64,000 nt of DNA from Apostichopus japonicus (taxonomy: Eukaryota; Echinodermata; Holothuroidea; Aspidochirotida; Stichopodidae): NCBI RefSeq assembly GCF_037975245.1, contig NC_092578.1:12754321-12818320 (forward strand), given 5' to 3'. Numbering within the stretch: position 1 is the first letter of the stretch; each line of letters starts with the position of its first letter. The translations under genes and the position numbers were made by a program. The notes under the pieces were generated by a model. That model was not told the DNA's origin and made no database searches. It worked only from the letters and a program-made list of their open reading frames with translations. Shown here one piece after another: positions 22,036 to 34,363 of this stretch.

Positions 22036-23399
22036 CAGGGGATATTTAAGTCAAATCACTGAATCTGCCCGCAGCTACCGAGATGTTTCTGATCAGGCTT
22101 GTTTTCACTGGGGCGTTTCCTCGTAGAAATTCCCACGACGGAATAGACTAAACCTATGCAAAGCGTCCTCATACCTCCTCAAATGTTCGACGAAATGTCT
22201 TACCAGTATATTATGTAACTCTATTAACTTTTAGTAGACAGCCTATGAAATGGTCACTTTGGTGGACACCTATTGCTTAAATTCGTGTATCACGTCGATA
22301 TATAGGACCTACGGTGTTAATATCAGATATAGTGTAGGCCTACATACCAGAGAAGTGGCGATATTCATCATTTTCCGAATCGGCCTTTCAAAAGCACAGT
22401 TTCCCACCAAATTCTTTCGGAATTTCCTCTGGCCGCTCCGAAATGTCTGCTGATATCTCAGTTTCATGAATATTATCGTCATATCATGTTTTGCTACTCC
22501 ACGTGTCGTGTACTAAATCTGGTTCCTCGGTTCATCGCCTATGTTCATATACATCAGAGCTAGGTTTTGCGCGCTCCGGGCGCATTCGTAACCCCTGCTG
22601 ACCTCTCATATGTATCACTGCATCCCTATCTGGAAGAGTAGATAGTTTTGGGTGGATGAAAACGTGAGGAACATGATTGAAATGTCGACGCGAAAATTGT
22701 ACGCAGAGGAATGGAGGGTGGAGTCGGGGCGAGCACTTTAAAAACGGATTTGCCCCCAACAATGGACAAAATGCCCCTTCGAGAGTGCCCTTTGATTGTT
22801 GGGCCCCTACCCCACTTTTTGGTAGCCTCAACCCACCCCCCCTCCGATTGAACGATTTCAAATTTGAATAACTTGCGAAGACTTTTTCCGAGGAGCATTT
22901 TCTGGAAGCATCTCCTCAGTCAACCAATAGTGGTGGTGATTGCATCCAATTGTTTATAAAGACCTCTCAGTATTGAACTTTTCCCAGGGGAAGGACCCTC
23001 TCCGGGCCAATTGTTTTGGCACTTACAAAACGCCGGCCTCGCATCCTAGCTCCTACCGAGAGTTCCTTGCAGTGAGGTGAGAACAGTGAGGGGGAAGTGG
23101 AAAGATTCCTATAAACTCGAGGCTTGGCGGAGTTTGAGATCCTGTTTTCGGCGCCTCTTTTCAAGTTAATAAATTGGCAGATGAAATGTCTACATGTAGA
23201 GGTCGATGGGTACGTCAGCTCATCACCAGCTGCTTGGACCGGTGTATCAAGCAGTAGCGAGCTCAGTTGATTTTGGAATGCCGGTCCTATCAGATTGATC
23301 ACCGCAGAAATTCTCTACAATGCTGAATATGTTCAGGTTATATGTGGTAACAACTTTTTGATTCCTTGACGAAGTCAATAGGAATCTATGTAATCGTGC

Positions 23400-23560
23400 G
23401 TTTGTGACGCCCAACTTGTAAACACGATATCTCAAGAAGGGAATGTCAGACCAATTTCATATTTGGTTCGTAGAAGTAACACATTAAGTACAATAAGCCT
23501 ATTCTCTTTATTGGAGGTCAAAGGTCATTTAGGGTCATCAGACGTCAAATCGTAAAACCT
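23400..23560 (+). repeat. Dispersed repeat with a DR1 nuclear-receptor-like site
   Basis: It shares 'cttgtaaacacgatatctcaa' with 40,011-40,032 and a variant at 40,158. It contains AGGTCAAAGGTCA at 23,515-23,527, a perfect direct repeat with one spacer base. See also 40,005-40,340. Confidence 0.65.
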
Positions 23561-24021
23561 TTGTAAACATGTACACCATCACTATACATTACGTCAGATT
23601 CATGGAGAAAACTGCTCATTTTACATCATCGAAACCACAATGTATTTTTGCACTCTGTTTCTATATGTATTGTCTCACAGTGGGATCACTGTTGAGGGGT
23701 TGGCAGGTCTGTCAGCAATCGATGATGGTGTGCTCTAAATCACAACATATATGTCCATCCCTTCCTAAGTAGAGGATCAGGAATAATTTATCCAGTATCG
23801 TATCATAAAATGCTACACAAAATGATGGTCCAATTGCTACACAAGTCCAAGGATGTAATGCAGGTTTTGTTTACACAGAAACACATAGTATAATATTAGA
23901 GATAACATTTGGAGCCTAAAACACTGCTTCATAAAATATGAAAGCTAAAATGATTCCCTGTAGGATTGGGTCTTCTTGAGAAAATATGGATTCTCATCTC
24001 AACTGTATGATCATTTTGCAG

Positions 24022-24161
24022 GGTGGTGGCGTCCGGCGAGGCACGGTTTCACACCTTCAACCCGTTACGGGTTCTCCAAGCTTGGACTTTCTGCATTGAC
24101 TAGGATTCAAAACAGTGAGGTACAGAAGGACCCAAGCAGACCAGGAATTAATGTTAATTCA
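24022..24161 (+). CDS. Candidate exon of unknown gene
   Basis: It is bounded by a strong acceptor (tgatcattttgCAG) and a consensus donor (TTCA|GTAAGTGAAG). One of three frames is open across it and contains RHGFTPSTRYGFSKLGLSAL and RIQNSEVQKDPSRPGINVN. No domain was recognised and no partner exon was found nearby. Good splice sites with one open frame over 140 bases is suggestive only. 24,165-25,860 shows no other coding signal. Confidence 0.3.
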
Positions 24162-25859
24162 GTAAGTGAAGATGATTGATCATGAATATTCATATACTGC
24201 AGGACTTCCTTTGGTTGCTACCAGTTGCCTTCTGCAAAAAAAACCCCTCATGGTTGACATGTTGTCAACTTGTCAGTAATGTACCCGATATTTGCTTTCC
24301 TATCGTCTTCAATTTGTGCACAGACAAATTGTCATTGTGGACTATCTTTCAACCATTCAGATCTTACAAAGTATATTTTGTTTCTACCTTCAAATCTGGT
24401 GTCAGTAGCTTGTAGGTACCCTTCAAAATAATTCTTCCCGCAAAGAGGAGAGTGAAATTCCTAACTAATACCCCTGGACAGCTGGTCCTCCTATGTTCAG
24501 ATATTATGGGTAACTCATCACGTGCTAGAAGCGCATATTGAAATATTGGAGATAAACATTGCCATACACTACATGAACATGACAGTGTTGTAAATGATTT
24601 TGACCCAATGAATAGAATAGCCCCCCCCCCCCTCGCTCTCTCTCTTCTGCCAACAAATCAGTTTTTATTCTTTTCTGGTATTTTGCTTCACAGTTTGTCC
24701 GGGGTATGTAGCTACTGATATCGAGCTTCAAGGGTCACAAGACACCATACGAGGGCGCTGTTACACTTGTCTGGTTAGCTTTACGACCACAGGGAGACAT
24801 AACAGGAGCTGGAGAATTCTACTCAGATGGGAAAGTTTCGAAAATATTCAAGTGACTTGCACTAACACTGACTGAAATATGTTCCATTTTATTCTTTATT
24901 GTAGCTTACTGTTCTGGTGTCTCTCAATATGCAGAGTTGTCGTATTCAGTCTTTAAACATAACTCTGTTCTAACAATCCCTTGGTATTAGATGGAAGTAA
25001 AATGGTTTGTCTTAAAAAAGTAGACAGTTTTGCAAAAATTGTTAGGAAGATTATGCAAGAAAATGGTGTCCTGAAGGGGAATGAATAGTGAAGAGAGGGA
25101 ACATACCAAATGATGACATGCAGATACAATATTTTAATATGTTCATATCTTTTACACAATTTCGATAAAGAAACTCAAGCTTGAATGGCTCCTTTTGACG
25201 ATGTAAAACTTGGCACAAAAAAGGAAAAATAACTGAAGCCCGTGGTCAAAGAGACCGCGAAAAATTTTGCAACGAAGAAATCACTGTGCTATTGAATGCA
25301 CATGTTATTTGGCAACTCTCAATGCAGAGAGAAACCTACTGTGAGATTAAAAATCCTTTTCAGTGTCAGCTTTCCACAAAATTCACAATTTTTTTCAACT
25401 CACTTAGCTTTGTTTTCAAACAATAATTCAAATCATTCGTGATATTCTTAGAAAACTTGAACTTCGGTTGCCGCATTGGTTCTGGATCCGTGGTATGTGT
25501 ACTTGTCTAATGTGCACGTGTATGGTATGTTCGGAGGATCGGAAACAGCGACAACAAATCGTGTTCCTAACATGACGTCACACGACGTCATGAGAATCGG
25601 AAAATGTTCGCGCAAACAAAGTTTCAAACGCCGAAGAGGGTAAATTCATTCTCAATTTTCGACTTGAAAAACCAAGTTTTTAACTGGCAGAATGGTTGAT
25701 ACATGTTCTAGAGAACATTCTATGATGGATCCCAAAAATATGGCGGCCACTTTAACATTGTCGTCCCTAATCCCGGTGGTAGGAAAAATGATACAAGTCA
25801 ATATACTCCATACACAGAAGTAGGCTGCCGTTGTAATCCTCTACGGTGGCCTTTGTGCC

Positions 25860-26225
25860 TAAAGGACAATTCACAAATTCGAACACATTACTCCTGTACT
25901 CCGTGACCTGCATTGGTTACCAATTCATCGCCGGATAAACTACAAACTCATTCTGCACGTTTTTCGTATTCTTTTTGATCAATCTCCGAGTTATATGTCT
26001 GATTTAGTTAAACGCTACACGCCAGCTAGGGCATTACGGTCCCAAAATCATCTTTCTCTAATCATTCCTCATACTACCAAAGTCACATATGGAGATTGTT
26101 CTTTTAGTACTGCAGGTCCTAAACTCTGGAATTCTCTTCCCCATCACTTAAGAAATATCACACATATTGACACTTTTAAGAAGCACTTGAAAACTTATCT
26201 TTTTAGGCTCGAGTATGGGCATTAA
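25860..26225 (+). pseudogene. LINE ORF2 C-terminal remnant (CR1/L2/jockey-like)
   Basis: The open frame reads HITPVLRDLHWLPIHRRINY, then LYVSDLVKRY-like sequence, then AGPKLWNSLPHHLRNI and FKKHLKTYLF. This is the usual end of the reverse-transcriptase protein in CR1/L2/jockey-type LINEs. The catalytic part upstream is absent, as expected for a 5'-truncated retrotransposed copy. It ends at a stop at 26,226 and is followed by a T-rich 3' region with a tandem repeat (26,320-26,470 and 26,595-26,665), interrupted by a small hAT-like MITE. Confidence 0.8.
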
Positions 26226-26478
26226 TCTTATTCACATTTCTTTGTTTTATTCACTTTACTTTGCCCATATTTATGTATATTTATATTTTATATTTTCTTT
26301 ATTGTGGTTTATTATACCCTGTCTTATATCAGGTTTTACTTTTACTGCTGTTGTTATTACTTTTAGGTTTTCTTAAGTTTGGTATTTTTATATTCCTGGT
26401 TTTGGTTCTTTTGTGCAGTGCTCTTGAGCATGTTTTACTTCTACTTTTACTACTGTTGTTATTACTTTTAGGTTTTCT

Positions 26479-26594
26479 CAGTGGCGTAGGAAGGAACTTT
26501 TGAGCGGGGGGGCGGAATGATACTTCCGCCCCTCCACATTTTTCACTGGGGGGGGGGGCTGGCGCCCCCCAGCCCCCCGGTTCCTACGCCCTTG
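26479..26594. mobile_element. hAT-like MITE, 116 bp, perfect 8-bp TSD
   Basis: The ends are CAGTGGCGTAGGAAGG and the near-complement CCTACGCCCTTG. It is flanked by GGTTTTCT at 26,471-26,478 and 26,595-26,602. Internally it is mostly a G-run/C-run hairpin. It interrupts the tail of the LINE remnant and is therefore younger than that LINE. Confidence 0.9.
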
Positions 26595-26712
26595 GGTTTT
26601 CTTATGTTTGGTAATTTTATATTCCAGGATTTGGTTCTTTTGTACAGTGCTCTTGAGCATGTTTTTTTTTCATGATAACAGCACTTTAATATATGGTATT
26701 TATATTTATATA

Positions 26713-26896
26713 CTTTTTAAGAAAAAGTCACCCAGGAAAGAACCTGGGCACGAAAACCAAACTACCAAACGACTGATCCGCTCTCAGCCCCAGTCCCCTT
26801 GCATCGGGACTGTGACTGTGTGATCATCGTCAGGTGTGTATCACCATTCCCTAAAAGAACAGATACTACACATGATCTTAGCCAAAAGGCCGAGAA
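26713..26896 (-). mobile_element. SINE with genuine U2 snRNA 5' end, 32-bp TSD
   Basis: On the minus strand the element starts with the U2 snRNA 5' sequence: TTCTCGGCCTTTTGGCTAAG, then GATCATGTGTAGTATCTGTT, with one change from canonical U2 over this stretch. It then leaves U2 and enters an unrelated body of about 120 bases ending in a CCCAGG...CCTGGG hairpin and AAAAAG. It sits between identical 32-base direct repeats (26,681-26,712 and 26,897-26,928), the signature of target-primed retrotransposition. The perfect duplication implies a recent insertion. The body is shared with 6,395-6,640 and 35,234-35,455, which lack the U2 head. Confidence 0.85.
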
Positions 26897-27343
26897 GCAC
26901 TTTAATATATGGTATTTATATTTATATATATTTATCACGTAGAATATAGGCATCTTATTTTTTGAAGATGATGAACCCTTTTCTCGCAACGGATATTTAT
27001 ACCCTCCGTGGCTGTTTGGGGTCGTTGTGGAGAAGAAAATAGAACATAAAACTGCCTGTAACAGTTTCATGTCAATATTCCAACTGAAAATTTGGTAGCT
27101 TGTTACAAACGGCAAGATTAAATTAAAAGTGCCCAACATTTTTGGAGAAATTCTGATGAATCTGCGAAGGATTCAAGAATTTTGGAAAGCAGCGTCCTAT
27201 TCCATTGGGATAACGTTACGATTGGTCAATGATTAAGGTGTGTCTTGGGCCGTGTGTCGTGGGCACAAGTTCGTTTACTCTCATGCTCAATTAAACAAGA
27301 CGACAGTTTACCCCAAAACTTCATATAGTACTTATATCATCTT

Positions 27344-28355
27344 ACATGGGCGGCGATCATTGGGGGGGGGGGTGACGGGGGGGACATGTCTCCCAATATT
27401 TAAGGTGTGGGATGTAGTATCTAATATCCCCCCGATATTTTGTGGCATAGTTTTTTGTGTTGCTATAAATAGAAAATAATGCGAAAGATTATTTATCCAA
27501 ATCATATTTGGCGGTGGCTAAAACTTCATCCAACACATGCTGCATGAGTCAAATGACTCTTCGTGGTCGTTTCTGTGACCTGTGACCGTATAGCATGTTG
27601 TCACTCATGATTGTTATCATAATGTCTGTACATCTCTTGTGTATGAGTGTAAGTACGTACAATCATATATATGATCCACATCGATATGGGTTCACTGGGT
27701 TTCCATTTGGCCTGTTTCTAGCTACAAGATTTCTAACCGCAGGCGCGTAGCCAAGGGGGGAGGGGGGTTATAGTAGCCGTTATAGAGGTTTTAATATTTG
27801 TAAACCAAGAAATTAACTGTGTCTGAATTTTCGAAAATTCCTTGACCAACATTCTTCATCATACTTCCCTCTACTCGTTCAAGCTTGACCGGTCTGTTAG
27901 GTGACATAGATGATATTTTGTGCAACATTATGGGTATGTTTTGAAGTGTATTTTTTATTTAAATTCTGAACAAATATTGGGCTTAAAACCTTGAAAAGTG
28001 GGGCTGACGGGTATTGTGGGGGCGTTACGTAGAATTACCCACAATAGCAATGATCCACAGGAGATGCGATGAGGTCGAACATGATGTGTGACTGCTGACT
28101 CTTGAAAAAGGTTATGAATGAAAAAAAAAAACTATTGGGAAAAACTTGGTTCTCAGGCAAAAGTGTACATCTGGTTGGTCATTTTCAAGCCCGAGAAGTG
28201 CCATTTCCGGTGATCTGGGGGGGGGGGGATATCAAAACCAGACATTTTCTTGTACGTTGCGCGCCAACAAATGGTGGCGCTCCGCTTTCATAGTAATTCG
28301 CCTGCACCCAAGCAAATGTCCCCCTAATATATGAAAAAAATCGTCGCCCCTGGCT
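27344..28355 (-). mobile_element. Composite hAT-like element with reverse copy of the 2.4-3.7 kb sequence
   Basis: The outer ends 'gggcggcgatca' and 'cgtcgcccctggc' are weak inverted repeats, each next to G- or C-runs. 27,780-28,290 is the reverse complement of parts of 2,400-2,830 and 3,507-3,640. It skips the nested MITE at 2,838-3,499, so it represents the form before that insertion (with a small deletion at the site). No matching target duplication was found at the outer ends. 28,360-29,370 holds no gene, only a poly-G run at 28,651-28,666. Confidence 0.5.
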
Positions 28356-29400
28356 TTGACTTAAGTTGAAAGGGATGCCATTGCATCATATAACTTATGC
28401 TTTACAGAGATTTTAGCTGCTGATAGAGTCGACCAGGTCAGAGTGTTGACTTGTATTGCACATTTTAAAGCTATAAAAACATCCAAATCCCGTCCTCGTC
28501 ACTGTCCCTTCCTCATTACCATTCAGTCTTCAAAATGCAGCAATTGTAAACAGCGTGATCAAGTTGGCTGATAATAGATCAAAATTTGATATTCATAAAG
28601 ATGATTCTAATGTTTTGTATTAAACTAAATACACACTCCTGTAAGTCATTGGGGGGGGGGGGGGGATGGCTGTACACCCAAAATGCCGCAATTTCAGAGG
28701 ATCAATAAACACATCAAGTCACTTGTGGACTAAGAAAAACAAAGTCTTGTAGTTGACGGATTCCCGACCTCGTGTTTCCCAAATCTACTTGCATAAACTC
28801 TAAACCCTATGAATCCTGTTTCGGGTTTCGAAGTTACTGTGCTATTTCCAGCCATTCAGATCCCTATATAAGATTAGTCATGTAGTTAACGTGTTTGACT
28901 TAATAAGTATTGTCTATTCCTCATTCAAAAGGAAGGTCTTGAAATGTGAATAGGTATTGTTTGTTGAAATTTCAGGCTTAATCCAGTTCATGATCGTCCG
29001 CATAGAATATAGTTGTAAAGGGAGACAATTTACAGCAGGAACTCTCTTGCGAGCATAATCTTATGCAATCTTTTCTGAATAAGGAGATTTCACGGAATCC
29101 TTTTTTTTTACTGTCTGCTTCGAAGTCATCGATAGTATCGGGGCATAAGCCTATTGTATATTTACGTCTTGAAAGGAAACGACATTCTTGCTGCTTGATG
29201 CAATGTAAACAAAGACATTGAAGCGTAAGCTTCTCATTAATAATGATATTCAGATCCGTTGTTCTAATGAGAGTGAAACAGGATGAATAGAGATTTCGTT
29301 GAAGGCAGTGTCATTCACAGTTACCAATAGATTGTATCCAACCAACAATACCAATTTAAGCTCGTTAAAAGTTAACTTGTCAAATGGCTCAAAGGATATA

Positions 29401-32400
29401 GACCGGCAGCCCAGTGCACTTTGATCAAACGAACGAGGTACCAATATCTGAGTATTGGAACGTTTGTGGAAAAACCCAGTATATCCAAAAGTGGATGTCT
29501 GCCGTGGTCGCTCTGCTGCATGTGGCCCCTGGGGCCGGTTAAAGGGGGCCCAAAAATGCATCTGATCAAACGAACGAGGTACCACTTGAAACCAATGTCA
29601 ACTTAATGCATGAATGCCACATAGTACTGAATGGCCCATGCCAGACAAATTTTCTGCTGCAAAGGGCCCGCCAGACGCCCAAGAAGGGCCCCTAAAAAAA
29701 TGCATCTGATCAAACGAACGAGGTACCACTTGAAACCAATGTCAACTTAATGCATGAATGCCACAAAGTACTGAATGGCCTATGCCAGACAAATTTTCTG
29801 CTGCTAAGGGCCCGCCAGACGCCCCCAAATATGGCCCAAATGCCCATTAGCGTAGCATTGACCCAGATTAAATATGCAAGGTACCACTCAAAACCGGTTT
29901 GGAATGCTCGGGTTGATCTTACAGACTATGGAAATCATCATGCCAGACAAATTTTCTGCTACAAAGGGCCCGCCAGACGCCCCAAAAGGGCCCATAAAAA
30001 TGCATTTGATCAAACGAACGAGGTACCACTTGAAACCAATGTCAACTTAATGCATGAATGCCACAAAGTACTGAATGGCCCATGTCAGACAAATTTTCTA
30101 CTGCTAAGGGCCCGCCAGACGCCCCCAAATATGGCCCAAAATGCCCATTATCGTAGCATTGACCCAGATTAAATATGCAAGGTACCACTCAAAACCGGTT
30201 TGGAACCACACAAAAACAATATTAAATGCAAAGGTACTTTCCACAGAGTAAAGAACTGCCAATGCAAGACAAATTTTCTTCTGCATAGGTCCCACCAGAT
30301 AGAAAGAATAGGTGGCCCAACGTGGCCCTATATATGGGTCTAAAGAATTGGATATATGTGCCTTGTAACATGACATTTCAAGCTCATGATTGTATTGTTT
30401 CCAGCATAAATTGGAGTTACTGTACACAAGACCAGTGTTTTATCTTATTTAGCTATTCGCTGCTCTAAGCAAAATAAAGATAACACTTTCACCTAAGCCT
30501 CTAAATATTTTGGGATTTGCTGGCCTGGGCAAAAATTACAGTTCCCCACATTATAATTCTAACACTCTGAGGAAGAGTCTTGCCTGGCTTGGATCCACAT
30601 AACTACGGTTGGAAGAGCAAGAATGGGTGCTACAGCCCTGACTGGTTTGAGGGTCCGGCTCTCCCAGATCATCTATTCCAAGAGGGGGAACTGAGCAAAG
30701 AGTTTCAAAGTAGCCGACCAGACGTGGCTTCCGAGTTTGATGCCGATGATTCAAGTACTGAACCATCTTGGAGTGATGACTCCGACAATGAAACATAGAT
30801 TTGAGCTTCCATTGTCTTTTTAGAATCAAGTTCATGGGAATACTTAATTTTCATAAACTTACTAATGATGCTTTTGAGATCTGTCTGAATGGCATATGCA
30901 GTGTCTTTTTACAATGCACACACTCCAGTGTTTAATCTCTGTCAAGAGACATGAATTCTGAGTTCTTATACTTCGAACCTAACATGTGTCATGTTCAGAG
31001 TAATCACATAGTGATCTTTTGTTACTATCTTTGCCAATTGTGATTTTAGTACATTTTAAACTAGCAAGATGACTTTCTTGAAAGGTAAAAGATTCCTTCA
31101 TAGATGAAAACAAAAACCCTCATCTAGCATTCATATTTCTGAAAAATGGATGCCACATCTATTTGTTGGACTTGTTACAAGCTATTCGAATTGAATTAGT
31201 GTAATGATGGAAGTTCTAAAAGACCAAGATGGAGTAATATAGGCCAATTACTCATTTTATATTTTGTATCAAAGAATGGAGTCACACGTGGTGATATCAG
31301 TATTTGTTTGTTCAATCTTAGCATTTTAAGTCCTTTAAAGAGTGTACCTAGCATAAAGGTACATATACATTTCTATGCTTCAATTATGTATCTTTTAAAA
31401 ACCATATTGGACAGTTTCAACTCAAACCTTTATCGTTAAGTACACGTTATAAAGCATTTTCACCATTGTTTGATAATTGTTTCTTTGTCTGAGCTTAAGA
31501 AACAAAACAATCTCTTTTGTTCGACTACATGTATGTCTTAAGATGACACTTAAGCGTTCTTTCTCAAGAGTTTAAACTTTGTAGATTTACAATGCTAACG
31601 TAAACACAGTGTTTTAAGATACAAAATGATTTTGGGTTTCTTATTTACAATACATAAACTGATTTTAATCTGCTCCAGTGTTTCCAGCGAAACAAAGTAA
31701 CTGCCAAGTTAAACACTGCTCACGATACAAAGTACTGACTGGATAAAAGGAAAAAGAATGGATAAAAGGAAAAAGAATGGATTTGAGAATGCATTATAAC
31801 TGTCAGGATCTCCCTTAAAGACTGAGTTCGCGTCATTTTTGTTTTGCTCAATGAAATGTTCAGTAATTGATACACCTACTAGTATACTAATCTCATTATT
31901 CCATTGGCCTATGTAGCGGGAAGGAATTTGAATAATTCAGGATGTTCTTGATTGTTATAGATTGGTTTCTTGTGGTATCTTAACTATTTAAACTGCATAA
32001 TTTTTTTTACATGTGGTGGGCACTTTGCAGAAGAAAATTTGTATTGTATTGGCATTTCTTTACTCTGTGGAATGCTACAAATGTCATGTCACAAGGCACA
32101 TATAGTCTGCATCGATATACAATTCATTAGGCCCATATAGGGCCGCATTGGGCCACCTATACTTTCTATCTGGTGGGACCTATGCAGAAGAAAATTTGTC
32201 TTGCATTGGCAGTTCTTTACTCTGTGGAAAGTACCTTTGCATTTAATATTGGTTTTGTGTGGTACCAACTATGATTGATCATGGCCCATTTGGGGGCCCT
32301 TTTTTAGTGTGTCTGTTAGCCCGTTTGTAGCAGAAAATTTGTCTGGCATGATGATTTCCATAGTCTGTAAGATTAACCCGAACATTCCAAACCGACTTTG

Positions 32401-33187
32401 AGTGGTACCTTGCATATTTAATCTGGGTCAATGCTACGCTAACGGGCATTTGGGCCATATTTGGGGGCGTCTGGCGGGCCCTTAGCAGCAGAAAATTTGT
32501 CTGACATGGGCCATTCAGTACTTTGTGGCATTCATACATTAAGTTGACATTGGTTTCAAGTGGTACCTCGTTCGTTTGATCAAATGCATTTTTATGGGCC
32601 CTTTTAGGGCGTCTGGCGGGCCCTTTGCAGCAGAAATTTTGTCTGGCATGATGATTTCCATAGTCTGTAAGATCAACCCGAGCATTCCAAACCGGTTTTG
32701 AGTGGTACCTTGCATATTTAATCTGGGTCAATGCTACGCTAATGGGCATTTGGGCCATATTTGGGGGCGTCTGGCGGGCCCTTAGCAGCAGAAAATTTGT
32801 CTGGCATAGGCCATTCAGTACTTTGTGGCATTCATGCATTAAGTTGACATTGGTTTCAAGTGGTACCTCGTTCGTTTGATCAGATGCATTTTTTTAGGGG
32901 CCCTTCTTGGGCGTCTGGCGGGCCCTTTGCAGCAGAAAATTTGTCTGGCATGGGCCATTCAGTACTATGTGGCATTCATGCATTAAGTTGACATTGGTTT
33001 CAAGTGGTACCTCGTTCGTTTGATCAGATGCATTTTTGGGCCCCCTTTAACCGGCCCAGGGGCCACATGCAGCAGAGCGACCACGGCAGACATCCACTTT
33101 TGGATATACTGGGTTTTTCCACAAATGTTCCAATACTCAGATATTGGTACCTCGTTCGTTTGATCAAAGTGCACTGGGCTGCCGGTC
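29401..33187. mobile_element. Fold-back element with 1-kb inverted arms, TA target
   Basis: The left arm (29,401 to about 30,382) is the inverted counterpart of the right arm (about 32,086 to 33,187). Both outer ends are GACCGGCAGCCCAGTGCAC with flanking TA on each side, consistent with a TA target duplication. The arms contain tandem subunits of about 144 and 156 bases sharing 'aaggtaccac' and 'gggcccgccagacgcc'. Open frames in the arms are repeats of these subunits, not genes. The centre (30,400-32,080) is AT-rich, with one possible exon at 30,571-30,798. Confidence 0.85.
30571..30798 (+). CDS. Possible terminal exon inside the fold-back element
   Basis: The open frame from about 30,571 to the stop at 30,796-30,798 reads GLDPHNYGWKSKNGCYSPDW, then EGPALPDHLFQ, then an acidic serine-rich tail (DADDSSTEPSWSDDSDNET). 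A stop (TGA, 30,568) lies just upstream, so an exon would have to start after it. A GWxxxxGxYxPxW pattern followed by an acidic tail resembles the ends of some invertebrate mobile-element proteins, as far as I recall; this is not a firm match. The remainder of such a gene is not visible, so the element is probably a deletion derivative. Confidence 0.35.
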   Translation, partial: GRVLPGLDPHNYGWKSKNGCYSPDWFEGPALPDHLFQEGELSKEFQSSRPDVASEFDADDSSTEPSWSDDSDNET

Positions 33188-34068
33188 TAATAGAGCAGTG
33201 GACTGGTAACCTGATGAATTGAGTTCGACTCCATCAACGGTTGGTTATACACGTTTAAATTTCTTTTTCTCTTTCAGTAGTCGACGCTGAAGTCTAGATA
33301 TATTAATTCAACCATATAATTTACTAGCTGATGTGATGGCCGATGCTGTTAAGAGGGTGACGAAAGACTCATTCCTCGTCGGTCGTGTAAATCGTGGCTA
33401 GGGTTCAAGACAGGCTTCTGGCAATAATACCTCTAGCTGTGGCATGGTGCTTTTTTGTGGCCTAGGATCCCGTACCATGTCTCCCTTGTTGTCGCAAAAG
33501 AACCCGGGAGGATGCGCAGAGGGTCGGTCAAATCGACCAGAAGCGTACTAGGTGGCGTGCGTGAATCCTTGCCTTTGGCCAGAGGTGGGGACACTCTCTG
33601 CGACCGGCATGCTTGCAGCCACCGTCCACTGAATACGTGGCCTGATGAGGCGCTATTCTCCTTAAAGTAAATCTACGGATGCCTTAAAGAGCCATACATA
33701 TTTTTTTAAATTAAAAACACCCTGTTTCAAACTAGCGCCATGAAATTCCTTAAAAGCCGTTTTCTTTTCATGTCACTCTGTAGGTGGAATGGATTTTATT
33801 GTAATGGTTTTTTGTGGTAAGCCAAGCAACACATTCAAACAGTCATGCGGTTCACAGAAGTTTGCATTGTTTGACATAAATGTGTTTTTACAAGATTTAC
33901 ACAACCTACAACAAAACAAGCATTATATTCGTTGCAATGCCAGAGACATATAAGCCAGCAAGAACATGAGATAACAACTTAATACACATAGAATTCAATC
34001 TAAATCACTTTTGTTAGAAAACCAAAGTATACCAGTTTTCAATATGGTCACATTCTAAGCCACAGTGT

Positions 34069-34276
34069 CATAGGCGTACGGGACCATTTCAGTTTGGGGG
34101 GCCAGAAACTTTTGTGCCCGAAAGTTCCCTTGACACTATCTAAGCGGAGCGCCACCATCGGATGGCGCGTAGCGTACAAGAATTTTTTTGGCAAAAAATG
34201 CCTCTCAGATTGCCGGAAATGGCACTTCTGAGGCCTTGCAAGTTGCAAAAAGTTGAAAAAGATTCGGGCAAACTAC

Positions 34277-34363
<87 letters not shown>

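Larger units (their letters stand above)
29376..33300 (+). mobile_element. tRNA-derived SINE split by a fold-back element
   Basis: Left piece 29,376-29,400 (ATGGCTCAAAGGATA, A-box-like) and right piece 33,188-33,300 (GAGCAGTGGACTGGTAACC, then B-box-like GAGTTCGACTCC) join into a tRNA-like head once the 3.8-kb element between them is removed. The B box is near 33,220. SINEs with GGACTGGTAACC next to a B box are common in invertebrates. 33,310-34,060 shows nothing I can support. Confidence 0.6.

Noticed and set aside
26713-26896. A functional U2 snRNA gene
   Set aside because: Only about the first 45 bases match U2; the Sm site and 3' stem-loops are missing and target duplications flank it. 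It is a retroposed chimera.
29750-30172. 140-codon frame, and its 186-codon counterpart at 32,279-32,839
   Set aside because: Both are tandem repeats of the fold-back arm subunits read in inverted copies. They contain repeated blocks and no domain.
33188-33260. An intact tRNA gene
   Set aside because: The A-box half is separated by 3.8 kb and the cloverleaf stems do not close. It fits a SINE head.
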